Shown here: positions 11,674 through 24,000 of the stretch, in pieces | How the letters are laid out: each line of letters starts with the position of its first letter | Position numbering within the stretch: position 1 is the first letter of the stretch | Source: Osmia lignaria lignaria | Lineage: Eukaryota > Arthropoda > Insecta > Hymenoptera > Megachilidae | Assembly (NCBI RefSeq): GCF_051020975.1 | Contig: NC_135039.1 | Location: forward strand, 10,638,692-10,702,691 | Direction: 5' to 3' | DNA: 64,000 bases | Notes under the pieces: model-generated | What the model saw: the letters and a program-made list of their open reading frames with translations, nothing else | What the model was told of the DNA's origin: nothing | The model's database searches: none | Made by a program: the position numbers and the translations under genes

Positions 11674-12417
11674 ATACACCTCAACAGCTCTGGGAAAGCA
11701 GGACTTCAAAGTTGCTTTTTAAAAATAAATGAATGGTTCCATAGAAGCAAACCTAATGGCCTCAGGAAGCAATTCGATCAGAGATAAAATTTCAACATGT
11801 CCAATAAATTGTTTGAAAAAATATAGGTCTTATCCAGTCCAGATTGAATCGAAATTCCTTCCACAACCTCCGCATCCACTTCCTTCATGCTCCACCAGAT
11901 CCGTGGAAAAACGAGGCTATCAAACGATAATATAGTTGATGCAACTGTCGTTCGTATGATCTCGCAAAAGGGAATCGTATCTGATCGAACGAAACCTCTC
12001 CCTCCCACGCGTTGTTGCACGTTACACGTGACTGAGCCGTTCGATGGACACACAGGGCACAACATCCTGAGGGCAGATCGGGGATCATTGCGGCGTATGC
12101 AAGCGCGTAGGAAGTTATTCCACTTGTCCAGCAGTATCGAACGAGATACTTCTACCTACTTTTACCTCCGGTCGACCTTCGCGGTGCGACTTGCTTCTCG
12201 AGTGACCGGTGAGGCTTGCACGAAAATTCTGGTCAATCGTTCACTTTACTAATCTCTTCATTGATAACGTTCGTTCTGAATGCTGTTAGAGTCGCTGTAC
12301 CTTTAGCTTATCAATGACAAGGGTTGTCGATTAGGCTGGTGCTTGATTATTCTGTTTCTTCAGTGCTGTTTGAAAGCGACAGTATTTAAGAAACTGAAGT
12401 ATTTCATTGTTTTAAGA
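11674..12417. other. Noncoding stretch, nothing recognised
   Basis: Overlapping fortuitous frames occur on both strands near 11729-12252. None has consistent splice sites or a recognisable product. Confidence 0.4.
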
Positions 12418-12655
12418 GTAATATAATAGAGAATTTATATAATGATGCATTTGATTAATTAAGGTCCCTGATTGAGGACTTCAGACAGTGTACTTTATAA
12501 TAGAGTATGCTGTTTAGCATAATATAGAATTATATATCTATATGAAGTATATGAAGTAATATAATAGAGAATTTATATAATGATGCATTTGATATTAAGG
12601 TCCTTAATTGAGGACCTGATACAGTGCATTTTATAATAAAGTATGCTGTTTAGCA
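12418..12655. repeat. Two-copy tandem duplication, about 137-bp period
   Basis: A segment beginning TAATATAATAGAGAATTTAT near 12420 recurs near 12556. Both copies contain ATGATGCATTTGAT and AGTATGCTGTTTAGCA, with a few substitutions and a small deletion between them. Confidence 0.7.
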
Positions 12656-13344
12656 CTAGAACTACCAAAGCAGTCAAAAGGACTGGCTTTAAGATTCTTA
12701 TTTTAAATTATAAATTTTATGAAGGTATTTTTGTTGAAATGTATATTGACTATTTTCAAGAAAAAGAATGGATGTATATATTAAATTATGTTCCATCCTT
12801 TACCTATTTAATTTTCTGCATTATTTCCAACTTGGAAATAAGTGTGCATCAAACGTCGGTAGTCCTAGTATTAGTAACGTTGCATTACCTTATAGAAAGT
12901 TCCCTATAAACAGTATTATATACCAAGGTACTCAATTTACTTGATTTGAAGCAGGTCTAAATTCTGAAATACCTGATAAGTATATATCTGAAGAATTTGT
13001 TATCAAGATATGTGATGTATCAATATGAAGGTGCCTGCATTGTTTTACAACTGAATTTGTCACTAAGACAATTTTCTCAATTTATTAAATATGAAGCCCT
13101 CAATGCAGCTGGTATCTAAATCCTACTTCATCCACACATTAAGACACCCAAATTGTTCTATAATATTGTATAATCTTAAGTACCTAAAATAAGATTGTTG
13201 ATATAGTGAGTGGTATAAGACAGAGCAAAGAAAGTACTTAGATTGCAAGGAGAGAGTAAAAGAAGACCGAGTGACCCTAAACTCTCGTTGATGATTGAAA
13301 TTGGACTCGGTGCACGGACAAATCGGACAGGAAGGGTGACTCAC
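12656..13344. other. Noncoding, probable intron of the minus-strand gene at 13345
   Basis: If the splice donor at 13345 is real, this AT-rich stretch is intronic. No further exon was recognised in it. Confidence 0.35.
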
Positions 13345-13613
13345 CTGTTCTTACGCGGCAGTGTCGTAATAGCCATGTTCAAGGACCCTTGGTAACGACG
13401 ATTATCCTCCTTCGTCCGCCTAGGCAGCTCCGTGCAGACACCCTGCGTGAAGCTGTAGGTCCTACGTTTCTTCAGGCACAACATTTTGTTCCCCTCTTTA
13501 GATCTTCCCACTGGTTACCTCATAACTCAGACCACCGGTACACTTCTCCGATCACTTTTTGTCCATCCTCGTGCCTTCTCAGGCCTGTGGGGATCACTTT
13601 CAAGAACATCCAC
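13345..13613 (-). CDS. Probable 5' coding exon of an unidentified gene
   Basis: On the minus strand a 269-nt segment has a strong acceptor (TATCCCTTCAG) and a near-consensus donor (AACAG then GTGAGT). From the ATG at 13484-13482 the frame stays open to the donor, giving 46 codons plus two bases. The product starts MLCLKKRRTYSFTQG and ends NMAITTLPRKN. A second in-frame ATG with a good context (AACATGG) lies 36 codons in and could be the real start. The first part of the exon would be 5' UTR. The product was not recognised. Downstream exons should lie at lower coordinates, but none was found with confidence, so the first coding intron is long or the rest lies outside the window. Confidence 0.5.
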
Positions 13614-13857
13614 CTGAAGGGATAGACACGGTTTCAGTTTGTCACAAGATAAACAACGGACACTCGAACCTTCAATTACTTTTTCTTTCTTTCTGAAAAT
13701 GTTGAACTCGGGGGGAGGAACGACCGAAGGGAACCGTGACGGTAGGCGAGTTAATTGCGAAACAATTGTGTGATACGAGTTCTAGCGAGCGGGCTCGAGA
13801 GACGTCAGCCTCGTAGCGAAGTTATAACTGTACTGAAGGCTGCGCTCAGAATCTTAC

Positions 13858-13960
13858 CTCGAGCGCGAGTGCGCCCGGTGATAATGACCCCCACGAAAAT
13901 TACGGGGGCACCGACATCGAGTCACCGGCGAGCCCCGCATGCGTTTCGATAGACGCCGTT
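13858..13960 (-). other. Probable noncoding first exon of the same minus-strand gene
   Basis: The minus strand carries a consensus donor here (CTCGAG then GTAAGATT, exon end at 13858), preceded by CpG-rich sequence typical of insect 5' UTRs and promoters. It would splice to the acceptor at 13613. The transcription start was not located; the upper boundary given is only approximate. Confidence 0.4.
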
Positions 13961-14039
13961 TTTTCTTTTTTAATCACACGACCCAAATAATATTTCTATT
14001 TTAAAGTAAATACTCTGGGAAATACGATTTGGAAATAAA

Positions 14040-14890
14040 GCTTAAGCTTTGGGAATATTGGAATTCTTCAATTTCTAAGTTTCTGAACTGAAGTCCTGAG
14101 TTCTTGAACCTACTAATTGTTGAATTCTTGAGATTTTAAATCTTGTGGGCTTTTAAATTCTAAGGTTCTTCAGCTTGGGTGCTTCTGGGTTCCAAGTTTC
14201 CTAAGTTTATCAGCATTGAAAATATTGGAATTCTTCCATTTCTAAGTTTCTAAACTGAAGTCCTGAGTTCTTGAAGCTACTAATTCTTGAATTCTTGAGA
14301 TTTTAAAGCTTGTGGGCTTTTAAATTCTAAGGTTCTTCAGCTTGGGAGCTTCTGGGCTCCAAGTTTCCTAAGTTTATCAGCTTTGAAAATATTGGAATTC
14401 TTCCATTTCTAAGTTTCTAAACTGAAGTCCTGAGTTCTTGAAGCTACTAATTCTTGAATTCTTGAGATTTTAAAGCTTGTGGGCTTTTAAATTCTAAGGT
14501 TCTTCAGCTTGGGAGCTTCTGGGCTCCAAGTTTCCTAAGTTTATCAGCTTTGAAAATATTGGAATTCTTCCATTTCTAAGTTTCTGAACTGAAGTCCTGA
14601 GTTCTTGAAGCTACTAATTCTTGAGTTCTTGAGATATTAAAGCTTGTGGGCTTTTTAATTCTAAGGTTCTTCAGCTTAGGAGCTTCTGGGTTCCAAGTTT
14701 CCTAAGTTTATCAGCATTGAAAATATTGGAATTCTTCCATTTCTAAGTTTCTAAACTGAAGTCCTGAGTTCTTGAAGCTACTAATTCTTGAATTCTTGAG
14801 ATTTTAAAGCTTGTGGGCTTTTAAATTCTAAGGTTCTTCGGTTTGGGAGTTTCTGGGTTCCAAGTTTCCTAAGTTTATCAGCTCCTAACC
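14040..14890. repeat. Tandem array, about 167-bp unit, about 5 copies
   Basis: ATTGGAATTCTTC recurs at about 14058, 14224, 14391, 14558 and 14725 (spacing 166-167 bp). Units share TTCTAAGTTTCT, TCCTGAGTTCTTGAA and TTCTAAGGTTCTTC with few differences. A further shorter array of the same family is at 17590-18022. Confidence 0.9.
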
Positions 14891-15756
14891 CCTCAATTTA
14901 TAAATTTCCAAGCTCTTGAACTTAAATTCTTAAATTTCCAAGTTCTTGAATTTAAATTCTTAAATTCCTCAGTTTGCAAGCTTTTAAATTGCTAATTTTC
15001 TCATCAGTTTTTACTACATCCCCATGGTAACCTGCAAAGTGATAAACAACTAATGAAAAGAAACATTGTACATACAAGGTGTTGAACATGCATCTAATAC
15101 TGAGAAACAGCAAATCTACTGCATTCGAATTCCCCGGAGTTCCCCGTTGATGTCGTACGTGGCGTCGAATCGGCGACATACGGGGCGTGATTCTCGAATC
15201 GAAAATCAAGCGGCGAGTTCGCGAACAGGCGATTCGAATTTTCAAATAGAAACCACGCGAAGGGAATAACAAAGCGTGGCCGTTCATGTAATCGCCACTT
15301 TCGAGCTAGCGACGCTGCTTTTCACCTGGAATCCACGATGGGAAGGAACACGCGTTACTCTCAGAATTGTGTAACAACGTCAATAAAAATTAATTATGCG
15401 CCTCGCGTTCGCCTCTCTCCAAATTCTACACATTCTCCGTGCTCATCCTTTGTCGCTTCCATATATATATTTTTTTTTCTTCCTTTCAACGGTTTCACTA
15501 CCATTCTTCAATCCTCGTTTCACTTTCTAGAATACCTCCTTTTTTACTTCTCTTTCATCAATGCTCCTCTTTATTTACAACCTAAAACATGTATCTCTGT
15601 TTTAATAATAGTCTGTTACCAAAGAGTTACTTTAACAGGTGAATAAGCATTTTTAAATACATTTCTACTTTGTTCTTATGTTATTCTTCCACAGTAATCC
15701 TTGTTTTATCAGGGATCCCACACGCTCTTGCATCATACACTACACAAAGGAATCCA
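14891..15756. other. Noncoding stretch between tandem arrays
   Basis: No supported gene. The frames at 14952-15287 and 15338-15646 have no splice or domain evidence. Confidence 0.4.
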
Positions 15757-16455
15757 ATGATAAAGTAAGAGATTAATAATACAGGAATATTGTATCTTTG
15801 AAAAGAATCTTTTAAATTATTCTGTGGTTATTCGTCATTAAAATAAATATACATACAATGTTTCATAGACTTTAAAGCAGTTCTACTACAATTTTTACAT
15901 ATACCTGATATAATTAAATAAGAGATTAATAATACAAGAATATTATATCTTTAAAGAGAATCTTTTAAATTATTTAAATATACATACAATGTTTCATAGA
16001 CTTTAAAAAGCAGTTCTGCTACAATTTTTGCATACACCTGATATGATAAAATAAGAGATTAATAATACAAGAATATTATATCTTTAAAGAGAATCTTTTA
16101 AATTATTTAAATATACATACAATATTTCATAGACTTTAAAAAGCAGTTCTGCTACAATTTTTGCATACACCTGATATGATAAAATAAGAGATTAATAATA
16201 CAAGAATATTATATCTTTAAAGAGAATCTTTTAAATTATTTAAATATACATACAATGTTTCATAGATTTTAAAGAGCAGTTCTGCTACAATTTTTGCATA
16301 CACCTGATATGAAAAAGTAACAGATTAATAATACAAGAATATTATATTTTTAAAGAGAATCATTTAAATTATTCTGCTTTTATTTAAATATACATACAAT
16401 GTTTCATAGACTGTAAAGAGCAGTACTGCTACAATTTTTGCATACACCTGATATT
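15757..16455. repeat. AT-rich tandem array, about 132-bp unit, about 5 copies
   Basis: The landmark AGATTAATAATACA recurs about every 131-155 bp from 15770 to about 16325. Each unit also contains ATACATACAATRTTTCATAG and CTACAATTTTT, followed by CATACACCTGATAT. The first unit is the most diverged. It is unrelated in sequence to the 167-bp family that flanks it on both sides. Confidence 0.85.
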
Positions 16456-17589
16456 TTCACTGTTACATAAAGAAATTGAGTATGCAACATCATACGGTTC
16501 CGTAGCTTCGCTCTTAGCCGAGCACGAAATTGAAATGATCATGTATACAAGAGATTCTCCTTTGAGCATCAATCTATGGTGATTTCTAAAGTCCATTATC
16601 AAAACGGGCTATCTGATTAATACCGGTCGCGGACATAATCGTCGTTAACGACCAATTATCAGAGAGAAAAAGAAGGATTCACAGACAAGCTGGATTCTAG
16701 CCTGGCGTCGATGATTCAAGCCTCGCTTCCCAATGAATTATTCATTCGGTGTCTAACGGATAGGACTTGCCAGCAGAATTCACGCAGTATGCACTTCACT
16801 TCCTCGCAATTGAACGGCTCGTGTACATGCACGGATATTCTTCTTTTCTTCTTTGTCAATGATAACATTCAATTGCATCCTGACAACATAATCAAAGATT
16901 TACATTTGCAATTTTAATTCCAAAGATTTTGTAATTTCATTGTTAAACCTGAAGCTTAAATCTTAATCCTCGACTCTCAAAGTATTGGTACACCTTTTAC
17001 TTTCAAACTCTTACCATGAAAAAAAAAAAAAAAGAACTTTCATTTAACCATTCATCAAATATAAATATCCAGTTTCGTTTCAAGCCATAATTCTTCTCTG
17101 CATACATTTTCTCTTCATCTGAGTGAATCTGAATTTAATTATAAATTAAGAATCGTCGAGGACGTTCCATCTTCAATGTATTCCATCTGCAAGGACAAGC
17201 ATTTACAATTCTCAGCGACGAACCGCACTTGGCTGCACTTTAATCACCTGACCAGTCCACCAGCAAGGTGGACAGTTTCTGGTGTGAATAGAAGGGACCA
17301 GCTCATCGGATAGACCGGTTGTCGGCTACCTACCCCGGAAATACAGCCGCTTATAGCGAGCCAACGTGCTCCCAAGGTCCTGTTAAGTCAGCTCCAATCT
17401 GTTCTATCTACCTGGTACACTGAGCACCTATTGTAGATTGTCAAATTATGTCCAATCTCTCAATTTCAACTCATTGTACATTCCATGTATCTCAGATTGC
17501 ATGAACTTATTGTATAATTAAAGTAAATTAAATTAAAGTAAATATTTAAGATTCAATGACCATAATTTAACAATTTCAATTCTATTTTT
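16456..17589. other. Noncoding stretch between tandem arrays
   Basis: No supported gene or transposon end was seen. Confidence 0.4.
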
Positions 17590-18022
17590 AAATTCTAAGG
17601 TTCTTCAACTTGGGAGCTTCTGGGTTCCAAACTTCCTGAGTTCATCAGCTTTAAAAATATTGGAATTCTTCAATTTCTAAGTTTCTAAATTGAAGTCCTG
17701 AGTTCTTGAAGCTCCTAATTCTTGAATTCTTGAGATTTTATAGCTTGTAAACTTTTAAATTCTAAGGTTCTTCAGCTTGGAAGTTCCTGGGCTCCAAGTT
17801 CCCTGAGTTTATCAGCTTTGAGAATATTGGAATTCTTCAATTTCTAAGTTTCTAAATTGAAGTCCTGAGTTCTTAAACCTACTAATTCTTGAGTTCTTGA
17901 GATTTTAAAGCTTGCAGGCTTTTAAATTCTAGGTTCTTCAGCTTAGGAGCTTCTGGGTTCTAAGTTTCCTAATTTTATCAGCTTTGAAAATATTGGAATT
18001 CTTCAATTTCTAAGTTCATATA
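17590..18022. repeat. Second array of the 167-bp family, about 2.6 copies
   Basis: The same unit as at 14040-14890, recognisable by TTCTAAGGTTCTTCA, TTTCCTAAGTTTATCAGC and ATATTGGAATTCTTCAATTT. Copies are more diverged than in the first array, suggesting this block is older or less often homogenised. Confidence 0.85.
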
Positions 18023-18285
18023 TTCAAAGTCTATGAATATCTCAGCATTAAAAATTGAAATCCTTCTTCTCATAAAATGTAGAATTTGGGTTATTGATTA
18101 GGCTGAGGTAATTTGCGGTGGTTAATAGTCCCTGAAGTGGATCCGGATTAAATACAGGTCAAAATTTCATGGTTGATTTAACATAATCAGGAGTTTAGCA
18201 TTCATCGAGTGTGTTATGAAAATAGGGTCGTTGGAACTGTTCACTTCCTGTCTCCTATTTCATTCAACCAGCGCTTCCTAATCTA

Positions 18286-18478
18286 TTAGGTGTACAAATT
18301 AATTCGGTGCCTTTTATTTTAATTAAAGATTTATTTTTAAAGAGCTATAACAATTCCAATTATTGAAATAATGTTTATTGTTATTATATTGTCTTGGCAC
18401 TTTTCAAATGTTCAAAACCGCGAGAAAATATTAAAATTATTAATTAAAAAGGCATAATACTAATAATTTGTACACCTG
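18286..18478. mobile_element. Mariner/Tc1-type MITE, about 193 bp
   Basis: The left end TTAGGTGTACAAATTA and right end TAATTTGTACACCTG are inverted copies, flanked by TA at 18284-18285 and 18479-18480. GGTGTACAA-type ends with TA target sites are typical of mariner-like elements. The interior is AT-rich with no transposase. Confidence 0.65.
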
Positions 18479-19745
18479 TACAAAAATTCTCTATCGACAT
18501 TGAGAATGTTTTTGAAAAATAATTTCTCAGGATTTCCCGCCTTCTTCCAGGACTTCCTAAAGCGTCTTAACGTCATAGGAAGAAGTCCTTCATGGTTTCT
18601 CATGGTTTTCTTCATCTTCTCGTTCCAGATGCCTGCACAACTGAATCGCTCGACAATTTACAAGCACGTGCACTGGTCGCTGCGCACCAGCCCGTATAGT
18701 AGCCCTGAAAAAAATTCGATTTCAGAGGCTCTGATATATGGTGCACATCAGAAATATACGGTAACATCGCGAGAGCCGGCTGTACCGAGTGGTAAGTGCA
18801 GTTATGTTGCACTGACCGCTAAGATCCACCGGCCGGTCCAGAGAGGCTTGTTGCCATGCAACGTGACGTTTGTGAAATGAAGAAAAAAAAGAAGAGCGTC
18901 CAGTGTGCGGAAAACGCGAATCCAGATCCTGGGAAAAGGTCTATAATGTCCTTTCAAATGCAACTCTCAGGAGGATGTTCCATTCTGTATCACCAGTTCT
19001 CAATTTTCAAACATTGGTTTTGGAATCTCAATGTTTATATAAAGAATTCTATACTCAGCACTCAGATTTCTATTCCCAGAATTTAGCAGCATTTATTTAG
19101 TAATAAAGCATGCTTCAAAGAAGATTGCAGTAGGGTGTTCAACTTCCAGGGTGTCCCATTCAAGCCTTAGGTCTTTGATGGATGATTAAACAGGGACTTG
19201 GGAGAAAGTACATAACCTGGATGGCCCTCTAGTGGCGAGCGCAGAAAACACTATATTTTTAAGAAAAATTACTATTAGATTTGTAATAAGTCAATTTTTG
19301 ATGATTCCAAATTTTACCGATTTTTGAAATAAAAGTAAAAGTGTATTGACCATCTGAAACACCGTTGCGCAACAGATTACATGTAGAAATAAATTGAAAT
19401 ATACTTAGAAAGCGTGGCTCACGAAACATTCCTCCAAACACAATACTCTCCAGGAGTTGCTTGTAATATACAGCTGACATTCCTATTACCTTGCACTCGT
19501 GGTGCAACGTGCTACATTCTCTTGCTATGCAACGATAATCTCTTTAGACGTTCCTTCCGTCACAGCGACCAGGGTAATAATGAAAATCAACTCTCCTGTT
19601 CAGTTGTAATGCAATATTAAAGTACTGATTTGAATTTGTTATTCATATACATTTTGGTAATTAACCAAAATAACTGGTGATTACCAGTCAAATATTACTA
19701 GAAAAATAATAACAATGTGAAATGTGGTTAGGTTTAAAATAAATA
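18479..19745. other. Noncoding stretch, nothing recognised
   Basis: The 126-codon plus-strand frame at 18500-18880 has no recognisable motif and no clear splice sites. It is probably fortuitous. Confidence 0.4.
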
Positions 19746-20659
19746 CAGGGTGTTTCATAACTCCTGTAACACTTGAAAATAAGGGGTTGCTGGGGTGATT
19801 CTAAACAACTTTTTCCTTTACCAAAATGTTGATTGAAGCTTCGTTTTTGAATTATTAACGAAAAACACTGGCCAATCAGAGCGCGCGCTCAAGCACAAGA
19901 GCGTTGGCTCTGAACCGCGTTCGGTCGTGAACTAACGCATTGTCACAGCGTGGGTATCGAGAGAAGCGTGCAACTAACTTCAGATGGGAACTTTCCCCAA
20001 ATGGGAATTTGAATATATAGATATTTTTTTTATCACTTGCAATAGGATTATATTAAATAAAATGTTAAATAAAAATATCAAAAATTAAAATTTTTCAGTG
20101 CCGGAGAAGTAGGGAACACTATAAAGTACATAACCAAAAATAACTCTATTTCAAGGTCAATAAATAATGATTATTATTTCAGCAAATTATGACTTGATTC
20201 TTTTTATGTTCCTATATATTAATAATAAACGACAGTTACGAAATATTCTAAAAGAATAAAATTTCATGTTATTTTTAGAAGAAACATTTTATCAGCTTTC
20301 AGTATATGTTGTAATGCCAATTGTAAGTTTTTAATTGTTATACCACATTAGCGTCGTCTGCGCATTTAAATCATATTGCGCAGGCTCTCCCCACTTCTCT
20401 GGTATTGAAAAGAGAGAGAAACTCCTCTTACATCTTTTCTCCCCTCGATACCCGCGCTGTGCCAATGCGTTTGTTCACGACCGAGCGCGGTTCAGAACCA
20501 ACGCTCCCGCGGCTAAGCCCGCGCTCTCAATGGCTAGAGTTTTTCTTTAATAATTCAAAAACGAAGCTTCGACCAACATTTTGGTAAAGGAAAAAGTTGT
20601 TCAGAATCATCCCAGCAATCTCCCATTTCCGGGTGTTACAGGAGTTACGAGACACTCCG
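19746..20659. mobile_element. TA-target inverted-repeat element, 914 bp, long (about 200-bp) arms
   Basis: The element starts CAGGGTGTTTCATAACTCC and ends with the near-inverse GGAGTTACGAGACACTCCG, flanked by TA on both sides. Inverted similarity continues inward for about 200 bp (TTTACCAAAATGTTG, GAAGCTTCGTTTTTGA). A shorter sibling is at 41312-41828. The interior holds no transposase, so it is non-autonomous; the ends suggest the Tc1/mariner-like group. Confidence 0.8.
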
Positions 20660-22391
20660 TATAGTTAAAAGAAATGGCGGTTTACCTCAATGGTGTCAAT
20701 TTCAACTGGTCAGCTTTCACCAACACGTTTGTTTACATCTTCTGATCATTCTTCAAACTATCAATCCATCACTGTCGACGTACAATTCCCTTTTTCATTT
20801 TTAAATTTCTTGATAAAAATAAAATCGCTCGGTCGGTAATGCAGTCTCGACGAAAGCAAAAACTTCGTTTTCAATTATGAATGTGTATATATTATCGTAA
20901 ATACAGTCGATATAAAACATCCTCGTGTTTCCGCGCGTTAATAATTGTAGAGACGTACAAACGTATTGCCTTATCGTATTAAGAATCGCGTATAAAAAAA
21001 CGGATTATAGGATGAACATACTCCTACTGCGTAAGATAGGCATCGGTTCTTCCTTCAGGAGACTTGGCGAGCTTAATTTCGATTATTATCCCCGAGGTCG
21101 TTGGATCCGTTCGCAAGACGCAACCGTGTTCTTCGATGCGTACAGATTTTATCGGGCGCAACGATCTTGCGTGAAACGAACCTTACAAACGTGTAAAGAT
21201 CCCTACAGTATCTCCGATGTCGGGGATTATCAAAAATTTCTTCATCTACTTCTCTCTCCTCGAGAATCGACTAAGTACATTGGCTCAGGAAAACTGATCG
21301 AGGTGGATTGCTCTTCGAACGAGCTGAATCTAATTAGTTCATTAGTGGTTCCTGCGCAAAAATAATTGATCTCTTTATACTGAACACTCTACCTTTATTT
21401 CTAAGCTCTCTTTCCATTCACGTATCAGCCTGAAGTATCTTGTCAATTATTCTTTCACAGTTTGTAATGGGAATAACTATATTCAATGAAGTATCAGAAA
21501 ACTGAAGGGTTATACCATAAGAAAGTAGCGTTTTAGAAACTTCAATATGTTAGGTAATAACTAGAGAATTGCTTACTAAACTGTACTTGTACGTATCCCA
21601 ATACTTAAAAACTAGTTTCAGCTTTCATGATTCCATTAGGATATTGTTGCTCTAATGCCCTGCCTTTGTTAGAGCCAATACGTGACAGAGAAAAGAGAGT
21701 CTATTCAGCATAAAAAAGAAAAATACACGATACGCGTATTTTTATTCAGGAACCGAAAACCTTATTGTTCAACGTTATTACAAAATGATACTAAGTAACA
21801 TTACTTAGGCGATTTTCGTAAGCTCCTATTTGGCTTCGTTGAAGGATACAAAAGTACGGTCGGCAAGGATATCCAATTAACATTATCCCTTTTTTTCCAT
21901 CACGTTTTCCTTAATAAAACGTTTACAAACGCGCTATACGAAAGTACGGTGAGCAATTTTCATTCTCCAATTCGCCTGGACTCGAACAACATCACCCAAA
22001 AGGAAGTATCTCGTAGAAAAGACTCTGGTACAAAAGATATACATGGAAAAATATTACTCAATCAAGCGGTACAGTACTGGACATTTGCCTCGAGTCCAAG
22101 GGAATCTGATTCTGGATATGTTCTTCGACTCTTATGGCTGCTGAACATTTTCAATGTGCCAAGTATCTCAGAAGTCATGCAATCCATTATAGTAATACAG
22201 CGAACACTGTGTGAAAAAGAAAAGAAAAATATGTAACATTAATTTGCATGATGTCCAAGAAACTACACACGAGGAAAAAAGTGAAATTTCTTCTACCTGA
22301 GACATCAAATGAACAGGCACTGTTCATTTGATATTCTTACAGAGGTTATAAATCAAATTGAATTCAATTCACGCTCTCTAACAATAATTAT
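20660..22391. other. Noncoding stretch; one unexplained 146-codon frame
   Basis: The plus-strand frame at 20925-21365 does not begin with ATG at its listed edge. It shows no recognisable domain and no convincing splice sites. No repeat or transposon was identified. Confidence 0.35.
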
Positions 22392-22407
22392 CCCCCCCCC
22401 CCCCCCC
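22392..22407. repeat. 16-base C run
   Basis: An uninterrupted C homopolymer in otherwise AT-rich DNA. Its length is likely polymorphic or prone to sequencing error. Confidence 0.9.
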
Positions 22408-22729
22408 ATGATCACCCAGATTTCTTACAACTTAACAAGATTAACGCGAAAGCTCTCTAACAAAATATAAAAATCAATCTTACTGAACACAGAGATTTCA
22501 TACATAATATTTGGTGGTTTTATCGTACCCTACTACCGGGTCAAATACAAAGGACGTTTACTTGCAACGTTGGCTACGTTCTACAAAATGTTCTGCACTT
22601 CCAATACTTATCCAGGATCATCCTTGTTTGATCTTGGACCGTAATACAATTATTATAACAAGCATCATTTTCTCATTCTCACTCTCTCTCTCTTGTTTGT
22701 GCTAACCATTAACCATGATTATTTCATAC

Positions 22730-23212
22730 TAGGGATGCGCGGGTACCCGATATTACGGGGTCGGGTGGGCTCGGGAAAAATCGGGCAGGGTCGGGCGGGT
22801 GTCCGATGCACGCGTGCAGTCGGGTCAGCTCGGATAAAGTCGGGCAGATTCGGACGAGCTCCCGCGGTACCAACTCTCGTGTACTTGTTAATGCTTGCAA
22901 TAAGCATGTTCAAAATCTATTTTGTATAAAATGAACATACAGGTGGCATGGAATGAAATTCATTTCAAATAAATTCTTTACAAGTATTATTTTTCCATAT
23001 AAAAATTATCTTATTCCAAAATTCCACATAAAACAGATTTTGCGCATGCTTATTGCAAGTATTAATAAGTACATAAGAATTAGGCCGCGTTCCGCGGGAG
23101 CTCGTCCGAATCCGCCCGACTTTATCCGACCTGACCCGAAACAGTCGGACACCCGCCCGAGCCCGCCCGATGTCTTCCGAACCGACCCGACTAGTCGGGC
23201 CGCACATCACTA
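22730..23212. mobile_element. hAT-type MITE, 483 bp, perfect 8-bp target duplication
   Basis: The element runs from TAGGGATGCGCGGG to CCGCACATCACTA and is flanked by TTTCATAC on both sides (22722-22729 and 23213-23220). The 8-bp duplication and the TAGGGATGTGC-type ends are hallmarks of hAT elements. Both end regions are GC-rich and rich in TCGGG motifs; the centre is AT-rich. It has no transposase. A related copy lies at 58435-59130. Confidence 0.85.
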
Positions 23213-23220
23213 TTTCATAC

Positions 23221-23792
23221 ACATCTAAATACTATTACTTATGAGATTAAATTCGCACTTAATACAGGAAAAGTCTTGAGAATCCACCGATCCACCGTTA
23301 CAAGAGGAGCGTTGTCTCTCATTATTGAAACATGGTATGATGAATTACAGTGAAAACGCTAAACTACGGTGCGCGTATGATACCAAACAATAATACCGTC
23401 TGAATATTATCTTTGGAATCGAAATTTCTCTCTCCGCCGATGATATTGTTTGAAAACAGTGAAGTTATTCAGGTATAAATGGTTCTGAATCGCTTCGAAC
23501 GTTAATCTCATGTTCGCGGAACAGCGTTGAGTACTACGCAATGATTGTCTTTTACAAAACGCATGCTTTCCTGTACTTTCGAAGGTACTTTTAAACAGAG
23601 AGAATCAGATTTTTCTGTACGAAGAAACGCAAGATCGTCTACAATGGATTTGATCACTGTATCACGCGACACAAGGATTGATTCGCTGCTTAATCAATAG
23701 CTTTCGTAATACTTTCTCTCGACACGCTCGCTTAACTAAAAATTTGCAAACATGTCATGATCGAAGTGTCGTTACAGTACGCGTACATACAA
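23221..23792. other. Noncoding stretch, nothing recognised
   Basis: No gene or repeat was identified between the hAT-type MITE and the hairpin at 23793. Confidence 0.4.
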
Positions 23793-23907
23793 TGAGTTGC
23801 ATTGAACTTGTCGCAGTGAAGTTGGCCACGCATTCACTCACCGACGCGGCGTGAATGCGCTAGTGAATTTGTAGCCAACTTCACTGCGACAAGTTCAATG
23901 CAACTCA
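23793..23907. repeat. Perfect 34-bp inverted repeat forming a long hairpin
   Basis: The arms at 23793-23826 and 23874-23907 are exact reverse complements (starting TGAGTTGCATTGAACTTGTC). The 47-base loop contains a second inverted pair, GCATTCAC and GTGAATGC. It may be a palindromic MITE or the source of a small RNA. The sequence alone does not decide. Confidence 0.8.
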
Positions 23908-24000
23908 ATGTACACATTTACCATGCGTGAAATTGTACACTTCCGCTGGTAGATGCTTCGATTTCATTTACTCATGAAATTAGTAACTGTAAAATATGTA

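Noticed and set aside
11320..11787. 155-codon and overlapping repetitive frames
   Set aside because: They are the same artefact of the 36-bp unit in the inverted array.
20925..21365. 146-codon plus-strand frame as a possible gene
   Set aside because: No ATG at its edge, no recognisable domain, no consistent splice sites; AT-rich DNA of this length yields such frames by chance.
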